A model generated the notes under the pieces. That model had not been told where the DNA came from and made no database searches. It worked only from the letters and a program-made list of their open reading frames with translations. From Thermoprotei archaeon (lineage in GTDB: Archaea; Thermoproteota; Thermoprotei; Thermofilales; B15-G2): a stretch of 64,000 bases of DNA. The DNA lies in the NCBI GenBank assembly GCA_003649445.1, contig QMRV01000001.1, positions 14,684 through 78,683 of the forward strand, read 5' to 3'. The position numbers were made by a program, and so were the translations under genes. Shown here one piece after another: positions 1 through 10,884 of this stretch; positions within the stretch are counted from its first letter, which is position 1, and every line of letters begins with the position of its first letter.

Positions 1-114
1 AGTAAACTGCCCTTTAGAGTAAATCCTATGGGCGAAATAACTAGCGAAACTTTAAGCATCTTAAGAAATGTCAGACGAGGAGAGAGAGTTAAAATACTCC
101 CTAAAAGTAGATAA
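1..114 (+). CDS. C-terminal end of an unidentified protein (5' truncated by window)
   Basis: The first frame is open from base 1 to a TAA at 112-114, giving 37 residues that end in a basic ILPKSR tail. The start lies outside the window. It overlaps the upstream start of the next gene, as expected in a tight operon. I do not recognise the family from so short a piece. Confidence 0.5.
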   Translation, partial: SKLPFRVNPMGEITSETLSILRNVRRGERVKILPKSR

Positions 115-493
115 AGAGAATATGTCAACAAGAGATGTAAAGTCGCTAAAAGATATTAGACCCTGCATTAAAGTAAAAGTGTCTTCGATAAACGACTTGG
201 CTAGATATGCTGCATCCATAGCCTCTTCTAGGCCTTTTTCTACAACATGTGTTCTTCACTTTAAAGAAAACAACAAAAATATTTACGGAATTCTCGCTGT
301 GTTTAACGACTACTATAATCTTTACGGACTACCAATATTCTACTACTATGAAACACAAGAAGAACTTAAAGGAAACTACATTCTAGTCAAATTAGATGAA
401 ACATCTGAGAAAATTCTGATTTCTAATGGATCAAAACCAGGATGGCTTCATATACCAATAATTTCTTTAGCAGAAAAACCTCAGTTTCTATAG
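68..493 (+). CDS. conserved-looking hypothetical protein
   Basis: This soluble protein of about 141 residues has no signal peptide or membrane segment. A hydrophilic Lys/Glu-rich N-terminus is followed by an alpha/beta-like region rich in Tyr (residues 80-110). The ATG at 68 overlaps the upstream reading frame by 47 bases. An in-frame ATG at 122, just after the upstream stop, would give 123 residues and may be the true start. The next membrane-protein gene begins within 10 bases, so the two are probably co-transcribed. No family is recognised. Confidence 0.6.
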   Translation: MSDEERELKYSLKVDKENMSTRDVKSLKDIRPCIKVKVSSINDLARYAASIASSRPFSTTCVLHFKENNKNIYGILAVFNDYYNLYGLPIFYYYETQEELKGNYILVKLDETSEKILISNGSKPGWLHIPIISLAEKPQFL

Positions 494-501
494 GTGAAAC
501 A

Positions 502-786
502 ATGTACATAAATAGCTTTTTAAGCATACTCATAGCACTGACAGCCTATGCTACTGTAATAATTCTCGTATTTACAGGAAAAGGGAAAAAGTACAGGTTT
601 CAGAGAATTTACGCTAAAGCTCTTACAAGCGTTATTGTATCATACATTCTGCTATCAGTATTCATATTTATTTTACTGACCCCAACTTACGCAAGCTTTA
701 CTGCAGCCACAATACTGTTTATATCATCTCTTATGCTACCTCCTTTCTCCTGGTTCCTAGTGATAAAATACTGGAGCGAAGAATAA
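502..786 (+). CDS. small three-helix membrane protein, unknown function
   Basis: The product has 94 residues and three hydrophobic stretches (about residues 3-24, 40-62 and 65-88), with a basic loop (GKGKKYRFQR) between the first two. I chose the ATG at 502 because a GGTG sits about 5 bases upstream and because the longer frame (from 442) would overlap the previous gene. It looks like the distal gene of the short plus-strand operon at the window edge. It has no catalytic motif, so no function is proposed. Confidence 0.55.
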   Translation: MYINSFLSILIALTAYATVIILVFTGKGKKYRFQRIYAKALTSVIVSYILLSVFIFILLTPTYASFTAATILFISSLMLPPFSWFLVIKYWSEE

Positions 787-888
787 CAGTAGAGTTAATA
801 CTTAGGAACCGAAGTTTCAGTATTTTTGAAAAACCGAATTAAATAAAAGCGTTGAAGAACTAGAAAAAACTAATTTTATTGAATGCTT

Positions 889-1182
889 TTACTTCTTTAC
901 TCTCTCTAGAACTATTTCAATTGTTGAAACTGTTCTCTCTTTTCCTGGTTCTCCTACCTTCTCGCTACTAATCTTGACTTCTTTTACTGTTATCTGGTCG
1001 GGTAGGAATCTTGTTCTAGTTATCTCAGCAGTATCTACTGCCTTAGAGATAGCTCTTCCTCGAGCCTTGATAATTACTCGGTCTACACCTTGGTTAAATT
1101 GAATTACTGTTGCTAGTACGTAGTTCATAGTGGGCTTTTGGCCTACTAGTATTATTCCCTCACTAGGTTTTTCGGTAGACAT
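889..1182 (-). CDS. albA: DNA/RNA-binding protein Alba
   Basis: Alba is the main small chromatin protein of crenarchaea. It is a dimer that coats DNA and RNA, and acetylation of an N-terminal Lys tunes its affinity. The 97-residue protein has the family pattern: a hydrophobic first strand (IILVGQKPTMNYV), then the basic ARGRAISKAVDTAEI segment and a C-terminal hairpin with EIVLERV. The Lys of the QKP motif corresponds to the acetylated/binding Lys region. The gene is single, with a GGGTGA ribosome site before the ATG and a good TATA box about 40 bases upstream. This agrees with strong, independent transcription. Confidence 0.95.
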   Translation of the reverse strand: MSTEKPSEGIILVGQKPTMNYVLATVIQFNQGVDRVIIKARGRAISKAVDTAEITRTRFLPDQITVKEVKISSEKVGEPGKERTVSTIEIVLERVKK

Positions 1183-1220
1183 TCTCTCACCCTGTAGCGC
1201 CTTTTTAAAAGTGTTGCTTA

Positions 1221-1236
1221 ATATATAAATTTTTCG
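1221..1236 (-). promoter_or_regulatory. TATA/BRE promoter of alba
   Basis: On the minus strand an A-rich BRE-like CGAAAAA runs directly into TTTATATATT. The element lies about 40 bases before the alba ATG, leaving a short leader that contains the GGTGA ribosome site. Confidence 0.6.
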
Positions 1237-1343
1237 GGCTAATCAACTATGTTTTTTGCAATATTTTCAAAAATTTAGACAAAATAACTCAGAGACCTAA
1301 GAAGTGAGGTAAGAATATAAAAGTGTAAGCAAAAGAGAAAAGC

Positions 1344-1691
1344 GTGGTATCAACTCATGTAGTTGTGAAAGGAATCGTTGTGAGCAAGAGTCTTACAACA
1401 GACGCTTTAGGAACAAGAATTATTAAAATAGAGATTGCCGAGGAAAGAGAACTGCCAGGGCCTATAATTATGCAGCCTCGTGACTCTACATTAGCCAAAG
1501 AAATTATTCCAATAGTCTCACAGGTAATGAGAGCTCTCCCTCCATTCTCGCAAAATAAAGTAATGACGCCTCGTGCAGTTATCTTTCTAACAGAAGACGA
1601 ATGGGATAGAATAATAGATAAATTTGATATAGGCGATGAAGTAGAGATTTTAATAGAAAAAGGAAAAATAAGTATCAAAAAGAGTGGTTAA
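1344..1691 (+). CDS. hypothetical protein, possibly arcadin-1-like
   Basis: This is a 115-residue soluble protein starting with GTG. An N-terminal beta hairpin is followed by a proline-containing middle ([10 protein letters not shown]) and an acidic LTEDEWDRI segment, ending in a short strand pair ([17 protein letters not shown]). The layout reminds me of arcadin-1, a small partner of the crenarchaeal actin crenactin, but I cannot confirm this. No crenactin gene is visible in the window. It converges on rpoK, overlapping its end by four bases. Confidence 0.6.
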   Translation: MVSTHVVVKGIVVSKSLTTDALGTRIIKIEIAEERELPGPIIMQPRDSTLAKEIIPIVSQVMRALPPFSQNKVMTPRAVIFLTEDEWDRIIDKFDIGDEVEILIEKGKISIKKSG

Positions 1692-1942
1692 TCGATCTCC
1701 AGTGCTTGTAAAGGTATATCTTGGTACTTCCCATTAGGCAGTCTGCGCCTTATAATTATTGGCAGTACCTTTGCTTTGAGCTCAAGTCTAGCGATTTCTA
1801 TAGGATCAGTTAGCCCTTTAGGTATCTCTATCAGTACTGGTGCTCCTAGAGCTATTTGCAGAGCCCTAGCCCCTATGATCCTAGATTTCTCATATCTAGT
1901 TAACTTAGGCGGCCCTATAATTTTTAAAGTTAAATCACTCAT
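1688..1942 (-). CDS. rpoK: DNA-directed RNA polymerase subunit Rpo6/K
   Basis: RpoK (Rpo6) is the archaeal counterpart of eukaryotic Rpb6 and bacterial omega. It clamps the C-terminus of the largest subunit and helps enzyme assembly. The 84-residue protein shows the family core [20 protein letters not shown], followed by the conserved PI.IA..EL segment and the basic IIRRRLPNG end. Its ATG overlaps the thermosome stop codon (ATGA type), so it is translated from the same mRNA as the second gene of a thermosome-rpoK operon. Confidence 0.95.
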   Translation of the reverse strand: MSDLTLKIIGPPKLTRYEKSRIIGARALQIALGAPVLIEIPKGLTDPIEIARLELKAKVLPIIIRRRLPNGKYQDIPLQALEID

Positions 1943-3588
1943 TCACTCTCAGACTCCTTTTCTTCCTCAAATCCTTTTTCCTCTTCTCCCTTCTTTTCGC
2001 TTTCTTTCGGTGGAGCTGCTGCTATGATATCGTCTATTCTCAGTATCATTATTGCTGCCTCTGTAGCTGACTTAAGTGTCTGTTTCTTTACTATAGCTGG
2101 CTCTAGTACATTGAGCTCCCACATGTTAGCAATTCTAGCGTTTAGCACATCTACTCCTGCCCATATTTCATTCTTCTCGTGGCGAGCTCTTAGCTCGACA
2201 AGAGCATCTACTGGATCTATTCCAGCGTTATTGGCTAGTATTACTGGTATTGACTCAATGGCCTCAGCGTACTTCAATACAGCTAACTGTTCTTTGCTTG
2301 GTAGCTTCTTGGCAAACTCCCTTAGTCTTCTTGCTACCTCCATTTCAGGAGCTCCTCCTCCTGCAAGAATCTTTGGCTCTCTTATAACGTTCCTGATTAC
2401 ACACAGTGCATCGTGCAGTGCTCTTTCAGCTTCATCTACTATGTGCTCAGCTCCTCCTCTTATGAGTATTGTCACTGCCTTAGGGGTCGGACACTGCTCT
2501 ATGAATACCATCTTGTCTTCGCCTACTTTTCTCTCCTCTACTAGACCTGCAGTACCGAGGTCTTCTGGAGATAAGTCCTCTACACTTGTAACTATTCTGG
2601 CTCCTGTAGCTCTAGCTATTTTCTCCATGTCAGACCTCTTTACTCTTCTTACTGCTAGAATTCCTTTCTTCGCCAAGTAGTGCTGAGCTAAGTCGTCAAT
2701 ACCTTTCTGCACTATTACTACGTTAGCTCCAGTACTGGCTATTTTGTCGATCATTTCCTTGAGGATTTCTGACTCTTGGTCTAGAAACGCTCTCAGCTGA
2801 TCAGGGCTTGTCACATGGATCTTTGTACTCCATTCAGGCTTCTCTATTTCTAGTGGACAGTCTAGTAGAGCTATCTTAGCATTCTCGATTCTCTTAGGCA
2901 TATCGGGGTGAACGACTTCCTTGTCAAGTACTATACCCTTAACGAGAACACTTTCTTCAATAGATTTGCCCTTCTTCTTTTCTACCTTAATGTTGTCTAG
3001 ATCCAACTTATATCCGCTGTCAGTTTTCTCAACTACGTAGAGTGCTGCTTCTACTGCTAAATCTGCTAAGAATTCCTTAAATTCTGCGACAACTTTGCTT
3101 CCTAAAGAAGTCATAGCAACGTGCTTGAGTATGTTCTTGTCCAGAGGATCTACTTTTACAGCAATATCATCAATTACTCCAAGGGCAAAGTCTAGAGCTT
3201 TCTTGTATCCGTCACATATTATTGTCGGGTGAATTTCCTGGTCAAGTAGCTCGCTCGCTACTCTGAGAAATTCTCCGGCAAGTACTACCGATGTTGTTGT
3301 ACCGTCTCCAACTTCATCGTCCTGAGCCTTAGCTACCTCTACAAGCATTTTCGCTGCTGGATGCTGAACATCCATTTCTTTCAGGATCGTAGCCCCGTCT
3401 CCTGTTATTGTGGCGCTTCCGAAGGAGTCTACAAGAAGCTTGTCCATTCCCCTTGGACCAAGGGAGCTAGCCAGAGCCTCCGCTATTACTCGCGCAGCCA
3501 GAATGTTAGTTCTTCTAGCCTCTTTACCGACTGTTCTCGAAGTACCTTCCTTTAGAATCAATGCGGGTATACTTGCTTTAGCACTCAT
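1939..3588 (-). CDS. thsA: thermosome subunit (group II chaperonin)
   Basis: This is a subunit of the double-ring ATP-driven chaperonin that folds proteins in the cytoplasm. The 549-residue protein carries the [11 protein letters not shown] and [17 protein letters not shown]ase motifs, the apical [10 protein letters not shown] region, the [14 protein letters not shown] motif near residue 400 and an acidic Glu-rich tail. I chose the ATG of MSAKAS because GGTGA lies six bases upstream; an in-frame TTG six codons earlier is less likely. A TATA box 35 bases upstream leaves a very short leader. It is cotranscribed with rpoK. Confidence 0.97.
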   Translation of the reverse strand: MSAKASIPALILKEGTSRTVGKEARRTNILAARVIAEALASSLGPRGMDKLLVDSFGSATITGDGATILKEMDVQHPAAKMLVEVAKAQDDEVGDGTTTSVVLAGEFLRVASELLDQEIHPTIICDGYKKALDFALGVIDDIAVKVDPLDKNILKHVAMTSLGSKVVAEFKEFLADLAVEAALYVVEKTDSGYKLDLDNIKVEKKKGKSIEESVLVKGIVLDKEVVHPDMPKRIENAKIALLDCPLEIEKPEWSTKIHVTSPDQLRAFLDQESEILKEMIDKIASTGANVVIVQKGIDDLAQHYLAKKGILAVRRVKRSDMEKIARATGARIVTSVEDLSPEDLGTAGLVEERKVGEDKMVFIEQCPTPKAVTILIRGGAEHIVDEAERALHDALCVIRNVIREPKILAGGGAPEMEVARRLREFAKKLPSKEQLAVLKYAEAIESIPVILANNAGIDPVDALVELRARHEKNEIWAGVDVLNARIANMWELNVLEPAIVKKQTLKSATEAAIMILRIDDIIAAAPPKESEKKGEEEKGFEEEKESESE

Positions 3589-3622
3589 ATTCTCACCAGC
3601 AAACAAACTGAACTAGCGCTTC

Positions 3623-3636
3623 TATATAAATATTTC
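3623..3636 (-). promoter_or_regulatory. TATA box of thermosome-rpoK operon
   Basis: The minus strand reads CGAAATATTTATATAGAAG: a purine-rich BRE and TTTATATA, about 35 bases before the MSAK start. It predicts a start of transcription close to the ribosome site. Confidence 0.6.
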
Positions 3637-3751
3637 GATAAAAAACACGTTCAATTCTAATACTTCTCACATACAGCCACTACTAAATGTATTTAACAAC
3701 AATTCGTCTCTAAAAGAGCTTTGTCGCCAAAAGCAGAATTTAAAGAAATAG

Positions 3752-3840
3752 AGCCGGGGCGGGGATTTGAACCCCGGTATAACGGGTTTCTGTCCACCTG
3801 TGGTCTGCAGCCCGCCGCCTGACCCCTCGGCCACCCCGGC
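3752..3840 (-). tRNA. tRNA-Cys(GCA), intron-containing
   Basis: The GCCGGGG / CCCCGGC acceptor stem, D-arm, TTCAAAT T-loop and unpaired U73 (a cysteine identity element) are all visible. The anticodon stem GCGGG/CCCGT encloses loop CTGCAG-A with a 17-base intron after position 37, the canonical archaeal site. A TATA-like ATATATTTT lies about 25 bases upstream. No CCA is encoded. Confidence 0.9.
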
Positions 3841-4019
3841 AGTGAGAAAATGTTTATAGGAAAATATATCTGTTTCTGTTTGCTGGCCGGCATACTTTTA
3901 TCGACAACTGGTTAATACAGCAAACAACTCCACGTATTATTACGAAAAAGCTTCACTATTACAGTAATTGATAAAAGTATAAAGCGCTTAAATAGGGAAA
4001 AGACAAAAAATATCTTAAA

Positions 4020-5812
<1,793 letters not shown>

Positions 5813-5956
5813 GTTATTCCACCCCATTAGAAGGCGGATTGCTAGAATATATGTTTTATATTTAACAGATATAAAATACCCGATAAGCTACTTATTTTGT
5901 GCCATTGTGAGAAAAACCTTAAATAGAGAAACTCCATGAATGTATTCTGAAGGTAT

Positions 5957-6247
5957 ATGCCAAAGAAGAGAAAAAACAGAGGACGGAGTAAAGGAGATAA
6001 AGGCAAAGAAGGCATGGTTCAATGTGACAGTTGCGGCGCTCTTGTTCCACGTTCTAAGGCAAAGAAAGTAACGAGAGTAATTTCTTTTATAGACCCTCAA
6101 CTTGAAAAAGAACTTAAGGCTAAGGGCGCAATTATACCCAAATATACCGTCACTAAGTATCTATGCATAAACTGCGCCATTTTCCAAGGAGTAGTTAAAG
6201 TAAGGGCTAGAGATGAAAGAAAGAAGAAAGGACCTCTAGGAAGGTAA
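5957..6247 (+). CDS. rps26e: 30S ribosomal protein S26e
   Basis: S26e is a eukaryotic/crenarchaeal ribosomal protein that lies near the mRNA exit channel and binds zinc. The 96-residue protein has the expected basic N-terminus (PKKRKNRGRSKG), the first zinc knuckle CDSCG and the second C-x-x-C in KYLCINCAIFQG, and a basic tail. It is divergent from fbp. A TTAAATAG element 35 bases upstream probably serves as its promoter. Confidence 0.95.
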   Translation: MPKKRKNRGRSKGDKGKEGMVQCDSCGALVPRSKAKKVTRVISFIDPQLEKELKAKGAIIPKYTVTKYLCINCAIFQGVVKVRARDERKKKGPLGR

Positions 6248-6289
6248 TTACCGTCTCATTACCTATAGTTCTTTGTGTCGATCTTTAGA

Positions 6290-6877
6290 ATGATTTACCT
6301 TTTAGAATCTTCTACTGCGGTCACTGCTCCAATATTCAATATAAACAATCCGGCATCAACAGGTGGGAGAATCGATGTAGTATTTAGAAGTCTCATGGCA
6401 AGTATGCCTGAAGAACTCAATAAGAGAAAAAACATTGATTTTTATGTTCTCCTCAACGGCCCTCCTTCACCTCCACTTCTACTAAAATTTATTGGGAAAA
6501 AGTTTTACATGCACTTTATAAGTGAGAGAAAAGTAGGTCTCCTTTTTAAAGAGATTCTTTCTGGGAAGAAAGTTGAAGGCGTTATTGTAGAAAAGAAAAG
6601 TTTCTCTAAGATAATAGACGAATTAAGAAAAGATAAATACACAATATTTCTTTTAGATGAAAAAGGTACAGATATTCTGAAATTAAAAAATAAAATTATT
6701 CAAGCCTTCCCTCGAGCAGTATTCATTTTAGGAGACCATGATGGCTTAAGCTTAGATGCTCTTAGATTCATTGAGAAAATAGGCGCAGTTAAGGTGAGTA
6801 TAGGTCCTAAAGTATATCTCACGTCACATTGTATTCTTTTCATGAATTTTATACTCAGCAAGTGGAGGCTTCTATAA
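6290..6877 (+). CDS. trmY: tRNA (pseudouridine(54)-N1)-methyltransferase TrmY
   Basis: TrmY is a SPOUT-fold methyltransferase that methylates N1 of pseudouridine-54 in archaeal tRNA. The match rests on three things: the STGGRIDVVFRSL segment near residues 22-34, the ILGDHDGLS SAM-binding knot near residue 146, and the SHCILFMNFIL C-terminal helix. All three align with the TrmY layout I know. I chose the ATG at 6290, which aligns with homologue starts; a GTG at 6275 would add five residues. It lies 42 bases after rps26e and is probably co-transcribed. Confidence 0.85.
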   Translation: MIYLLESSTAVTAPIFNINNPASTGGRIDVVFRSLMASMPEELNKRKNIDFYVLLNGPPSPPLLLKFIGKKFYMHFISERKVGLLFKEILSGKKVEGVIVEKKSFSKIIDELRKDKYTIFLLDEKGTDILKLKNKIIQAFPRAVFILGDHDGLSLDALRFIEKIGAVKVSIGPKVYLTSHCILFMNFILSKWRLL

Positions 6878-6941
6878 GTCTTCGCAATTTCCTATATAAG
6901 GCAAAATAAAATAAATATAGGAGGCAATATCATGTAAAGTG

Positions 6942-7127
6942 ATGCCAGAACGAATAGTATGCTCTAAATGTAACTTCGTATTGTATAAGGGCAACGACCC
7001 TGTATCTCCTGAAGAAGTAATCAAAAAGTACGGCGGAAGATGCCCTCGCTGCCTTTCGAGGCTTTCGCTTTCTCCAAGAACCCTTGAAATTACGATTTTC
7101 AAGCGTAAACTAAGGTATTTACTATAA
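6942..7127 (+). CDS. zinc-ribbon microprotein
   Basis: This 61-residue protein has two knuckles, CSKC and CPRC, spaced like a zinc ribbon, and a basic C-terminus. It starts at the ATG at 6942 (a GTG sits directly before it). It ends 13 bases before aglB and is probably in its operon. It resembles small archaeal zinc-ribbon proteins without assigned roles, so no function is inferred. Confidence 0.7.
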   Translation: MPERIVCSKCNFVLYKGNDPVSPEEVIKKYGGRCPRCLSRLSLSPRTLEITIFKRKLRYLL

Positions 7128-7140
7128 AAGGTGCTATATC

Positions 7141-9303
7141 ATGAAAATTAAAGCCAGCTTTTTTAAGAAAGTATCTAAAAAGGCAGCTGGGGGCTTAGTT
7201 AGATTTCTCGAAATAGTAGGTTCAGAAAAAGCAGTCATAGTTACAGTACTAGTCTTAACTTATGCAACGGGAGTAATGTTCAGAATACTGCCAGCCAGAT
7301 GGGGTATATACCTCAACGAATTCGATCCTTTCTACGAATACTACTTGGCCAAAAAGATAGCAGAGAAGGGCTGGGGCGGAATACTTTGGTGGTTCTCCTG
7401 GTGGTTTGACCGCGGACAACCAGACAAACTATTCTGGTATCCCTACGGAAGAGATTTGAGAGCTAGCAGTGAAGTGGGAATATCAATGATCTCCGCGATT
7501 ATATATTTAATACTTAAGTCTCTGGACCTCGAAGTATCTCTCTACGTTATCCACGCACTAGTTCCAGTGTTCTTTGCATCACTCATTCCACTAACACTTT
7601 ATCTACTTGCTTCAGAAATTAACAATAAGCCAGCCGGCCTCTTTGCGGCCTCTCTTTCAGCAGTTAGCACAGCACTCCTGACAAGAACTCCTCTAGGAGG
7701 AAAACACGAGAGCGTAGCTATGCCCTTCATGATTCTATCAATGTATTTCTTCATTAAAGCAATTAAAGACAAAAAGCCTCTCTGGGGAGCTATCTCAGGA
7801 ATATTCTTGGGGTTCATGGCATGGAGCTGGGGTGCGTACCTCTATGCCTGGAACATGATTGCACTCTACACACTGACAATATGGATTCTAGGAAGATCTA
7901 ATAGAAGTTATGCATTATCCTATGTAAGTTTCTACGCAACTTCAGCGTTCATGTTAACAATTTTCCCGAGAATAGGCTATCGTGTAACATTTCTATCGCT
8001 TTCAGGAGTTCTTCCCTTGATCGCTTTAGTCATATCAATTACAGAAATCTTCGCTATAGGAGCCGCTGAGAAAAAAGCTGTCGGAGAACTCTTCAAACAG
8101 CGCAAAGTACAGGTACTAGCTCTGCTATGCATTATCGCCATTGTGGCCGCTGCATGGTATGCGGGAATTCTAAAAGGACTAAGCGGAAGAATTATGGCTA
8201 TTATATTCCCGTCGCACAGAGGTGCTCTAGTAGAGAGCGTCCAAGAACATAGAATACCTACATGGAGCATGCTTTACAGCGACTATGGTTTCTTAACAGT
8301 AATCGCTGTCGCTGGAGCCGCTTTAGCTATCAGAAAGTGGCGCGAAGAAGACATGTTTCTAGTACTCTTCTTCATAACATCACTCTACGCAGCAGCGTCT
8401 ATGGCGCGTTTAACGCTGCTACTCGCCCCGGCAATATACATATGCGCGGCACTTGGAATATGGGAGATTCTGGAGGCTGCCCTGCGTCAACCAAGAATAC
8501 ATAAGAAAGAAAAAGCTAATCTAACGTCACAGGCAACTATCATAGCTGCGGCAGTGCTGATTCTAGCACTAGTAGCCTCTTCCTTCACTATATTTAACAC
8601 ACTGTACTTAGCTGAACAACCACCCTTAATAGCCACGTCCAGCCTCGGCCATAGTCCACTAGCAGGAGACTACAATTTCGATAAAATGGACTGGATCGCG
8701 GCCTTAGAGTGGATGAAAACAAATCTCCCTAAGAACTCTGTAATAGCATGTTGGTGGGACTACGGCTACTGGATAGCAGTTAATACAAACATGTCGACTA
8801 TATGCGACAATGCTACGCTCAATAGTACACAGATAGAACTCATGGCAAGAGCATTCCTCTCAAATGAAAGTGAAGCACTCAAAATATTCCGGAGACTAGG
8901 AGCAGACTATGTAGTAGTATTCCAACCTTTCGTTTCAGCAAAAGTAGGATACATTACTCTATGGTACCCAGCAGGAGGCGGCGACTTCGAAAAATCATAC
9001 ACAGCTATGGTTAAAATAGCCGGTCTCAATGAATCTAAATACTTTGCATGGATTAGAGTCGGCGGAACAACAATTTTAGCTCCTGCAAATACACCCGAAG
9101 CAAGAAATGCAACATTATTCCGCCTAGTATTCATAAGAACTCCTCAGAGAGTAGCATATGTCTTCAACTCAATAGTAAAAATGATGGGAATACCTGTAGA
9201 AGGAAACACTGTAGATATTCCGCCGCCAGAACACTTTAAGCTAGTGTACATGAGTCCAAGAGGCTGGGTTCTAGTGTACAAAGTAGAATACCCAAAGTCT
9301 TAA
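7141..9303 (+). CDS. aglB: dolichyl-phosphooligosaccharide-protein glycotransferase AglB (STT3)
   Basis: AglB is the catalytic oligosaccharyltransferase for N-glycosylation of exported proteins; it acts at the outer face of the membrane. The 720-residue protein has an N-terminal multi-pass region (about residues 33-450). The first external loop carries the metal-binding NEFDPFYEYY motif, and the GKHESVAMPF motif follows. The C-terminal globular domain carries the signature WWDYGYW (near residue 537), which recognises the Ser/Thr of the sequon. A GGTG precedes the ATG. It converges on nop10, overlapping by four bases. Confidence 0.96.
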   Translation: MKIKASFFKKVSKKAAGGLVRFLEIVGSEKAVIVTVLVLTYATGVMFRILPARWGIYLNEFDPFYEYYLAKKIAEKGWGGILWWFSWWFDRGQPDKLFWYPYGRDLRASSEVGISMISAIIYLILKSLDLEVSLYVIHALVPVFFASLIPLTLYLLASEINNKPAGLFAASLSAVSTALLTRTPLGGKHESVAMPFMILSMYFFIKAIKDKKPLWGAISGIFLGFMAWSWGAYLYAWNMIALYTLTIWILGRSNRSYALSYVSFYATSAFMLTIFPRIGYRVTFLSLSGVLPLIALVISITEIFAIGAAEKKAVGELFKQRKVQVLALLCIIAIVAAAWYAGILKGLSGRIMAIIFPSHRGALVESVQEHRIPTWSMLYSDYGFLTVIAVAGAALAIRKWREEDMFLVLFFITSLYAAASMARLTLLLAPAIYICAALGIWEILEAALRQPRIHKKEKANLTSQATIIAAAVLILALVASSFTIFNTLYLAEQPPLIATSSLGHSPLAGDYNFDKMDWIAALEWMKTNLPKNSVIACWWDYGYWIAVNTNMSTICDNATLNSTQIELMARAFLSNESEALKIFRRLGADYVVVFQPFVSAKVGYITLWYPAGGGDFEKSYTAMVKIAGLNESKYFAWIRVGGTTILAPANTPEARNATLFRLVFIRTPQRVAYVFNSIVKMMGIPVEGNTVDIPPPEHFKLVYMSPRGWVLVYKVEYPKS

Positions 9304-9485
9304 GAATAGTATTTCTCTCCAAAAGCAAGTTTTTTCATAAGTCTCCTATATTTACCATATCTGTCTTCAGGCGAAAACTTAGGTGGATGAGGTACTTTAG
9401 TTTTCTCTCCACACAGTGGACAATACTCTTCTAGTGTATATATTTTACAGCGAGGACACTTTTTAAGTAAACTTTTAGGGCTCAT
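9300..9485 (-). CDS. nop10: H/ACA ribonucleoprotein subunit Nop10
   Basis: Nop10 supports Cbf5 in RNA-guided pseudouridylation. The 61-residue protein has the zinc-binding CPRC/CPLCG pair and the conserved PPKFSPEDRYGKYRR segment. It overlaps the end of aIF2alpha by four bases and is the last gene of the classic archaeal L44e-S27e-aIF2alpha-Nop10 operon. Its presence fits the candidate H/ACA guide RNAs later in the window. Confidence 0.96.
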   Translation of the reverse strand: MSPKSLLKKCPRCKIYTLEEYCPLCGEKTKVPHPPKFSPEDRYGKYRRLMKKLAFGEKYYS

Positions 9486-10288
9486 TTCTTCAACTCAATT
9501 CTACTGAATGATGCCTTACAACCTAGTTTCTGAGCGTAGGAAAGCACCTCGTCGACTATTTCCTTTAAACACTTCTCAGCTATCTTGTAGTTAGGCGCTG
9601 TTAGGTCCATACGGTATCTAGGAGCCCCCATAGTATACAGCCTTGTCTTAGTCTTTGGATACTTCTCTGCAACTTTAAGCGGTATCTCTAAGATTTTCTT
9701 TATGTCTTCTACGCCCTTAGGACTATACGACTGAATAACAAAGATTCCACTTATTTTAGCTTCAGGAATTTTTATTCTCTCTTTGGCGAGTGCCAGTGCT
9801 ACTTTTGCCCAGTCTTCTGAAACTCCTGCCTCTAGAGCGGCTTGAATTCCTCTTTTAGCTATTTCCTCAAATCCCGCATATATCTCTCCGTAGTAGTCTT
9901 CTAGCTTCCAGCCTAATTCTCTATAAGCATCGTCAATGGTTTTTCCCATTTTTTCAGCTATTATTTCTAGTAACTTATGCGCTGATACAGCCCGCTTCCA
10001 CTCCCTCATTTTTCTAGCTCTTTCCTGATCAGTAACTCTCTTCAGTGATACATCAACATGTCCTCTTCTTCTATTAACTCTAATAACTTTGAATACTTTT
10101 TTCTGTCCTTCACGCATTACATCTCTTATACTCTTAAACCACGAGTGGGATGCTTCGCCTACTGGACAGTAAGCTTCTATTCCACCATACTCATCCAGAG
10201 TCACGAATGCTCCATGCTCAAATATTCTTTTTACAGTACCTACTACTAACTCGTTTACTCGAGGCAGTTTCTCGCGTTTCTTTATCAT
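9482..10288 (-). CDS. eif2a: translation initiation factor aIF2 subunit alpha
   Basis: This is the alpha subunit of the aIF2 heterotrimer that delivers initiator tRNA-Met to the ribosome. The 268-residue protein begins with an S1/OB domain (residues 8-85, with the VDVSLKRV motif), then a helical domain, then the alpha/beta C-terminal domain that binds the gamma subunit. The beta subunit lies about 4 kb away on the same strand. The gene is in an operon with S27e and L44e upstream and nop10 downstream. Confidence 0.96.
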   Translation of the reverse strand: MIKKREKLPRVNELVVGTVKRIFEHGAFVTLDEYGGIEAYCPVGEASHSWFKSIRDVMREGQKKVFKVIRVNRRRGHVDVSLKRVTDQERARKMREWKRAVSAHKLLEIIAEKMGKTIDDAYRELGWKLEDYYGEIYAGFEEIAKRGIQAALEAGVSEDWAKVALALAKERIKIPEAKISGIFVIQSYSPKGVEDIKKILEIPLKVAEKYPKTKTRLYTMGAPRYRMDLTAPNYKIAEKCLKEIVDEVLSYAQKLGCKASFSRIELKK

Positions 10289-10312
10289 ATTGACAGCACC
10301 TAATTAATGACG

Positions 10313-10510
10313 TTATTCAAGTATTTTAATTATTTTGGCTTCAATCTTACACTTTCCGCCAGTGGGTCTAGCTAAAACACGGTTACACACAAGACATCTT
10401 ACAACAATTGACGCATGGTCGAAAATAATCTGTTCTGTACCGCAGTCAGGGCACCTGACTTTAACAAACCTACTTTTCGGCTCAGGTATCAATATTTTAC
10501 GTTTTTTCAT
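10313..10510 (-). CDS. rps27e: 30S ribosomal protein S27e
   Basis: S27e is a small zinc-binding ribosomal protein. The 65-residue protein has the C4 zinc knuckles ([14 protein letters not shown] and [17 protein letters not shown]) that define the family. It lies 9 bases after L44e and 24 before aIF2alpha, the standard archaeal order. Confidence 0.96.
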   Translation of the reverse strand: MKKRKILIPEPKSRFVKVRCPDCGTEQIIFDHASIVVRCLVCNRVLARPTGGKCKIEAKIIKILE

Positions 10511-10519
10511 AATCTCACC

Positions 10520-10795
10520 TTAGACTATTTCTATTCTCTTGAGCCTAATACCTTTCTTATGATAAGTGTACCCGCAGACTCTACATGTCAGTTTGAGAGT
10601 CTGCTTCTTTGTAACTTTGGCGAATCTCTTTTGTTCAGGTTTTCTCTTCGAACCATAACCTTTCTTCTTTGCAGCATATCTTCTCTCTCCCTGAGCTAAA
10701 CTTCGTCTCTTACCATGCTTATAGAGACTTACAGTATGCTCTGTGTGTTTCCTGCATCTCGGACAATATGTTCTGATAACTCTTGGTACCTTCAT
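10520..10795 (-). CDS. rpl44e: 50S ribosomal protein L44e
   Basis: L44e is a zinc-binding protein near the E site of the large subunit. The product of 91 residues has the family N-terminus [20 protein letters not shown] and a second knuckle [13 protein letters not shown] start at the ATG at 10795, which matches homologues and has GGAG just upstream; a GTG nine bases earlier is possible. It is the first gene of the ribosomal/initiation-factor operon. Confidence 0.96.
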   Translation of the reverse strand: MKVPRVIRTYCPRCRKHTEHTVSLYKHGKRRSLAQGERRYAAKKKGYGSKRKPEQKRFAKVTKKQTLKLTCRVCGYTYHKKGIRLKRIEIV

Positions 10796-10884
10796 TGTCT
10801 CCACATAGCTATTTTACACAACTTATTAAATATTACTCTACTACACGCATTTCAGCTTAATTAGAGACCCCTTCGACCTTAAGC

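Noticed and set aside
2024..2680. 218-codon plus-strand frame opposite the thermosome gene
   Set aside because: It is a shadow of the thermosome reading frame: no ribosome site, Ser/Ala-rich composition, and the opposite strand encodes an unmistakable chaperonin.
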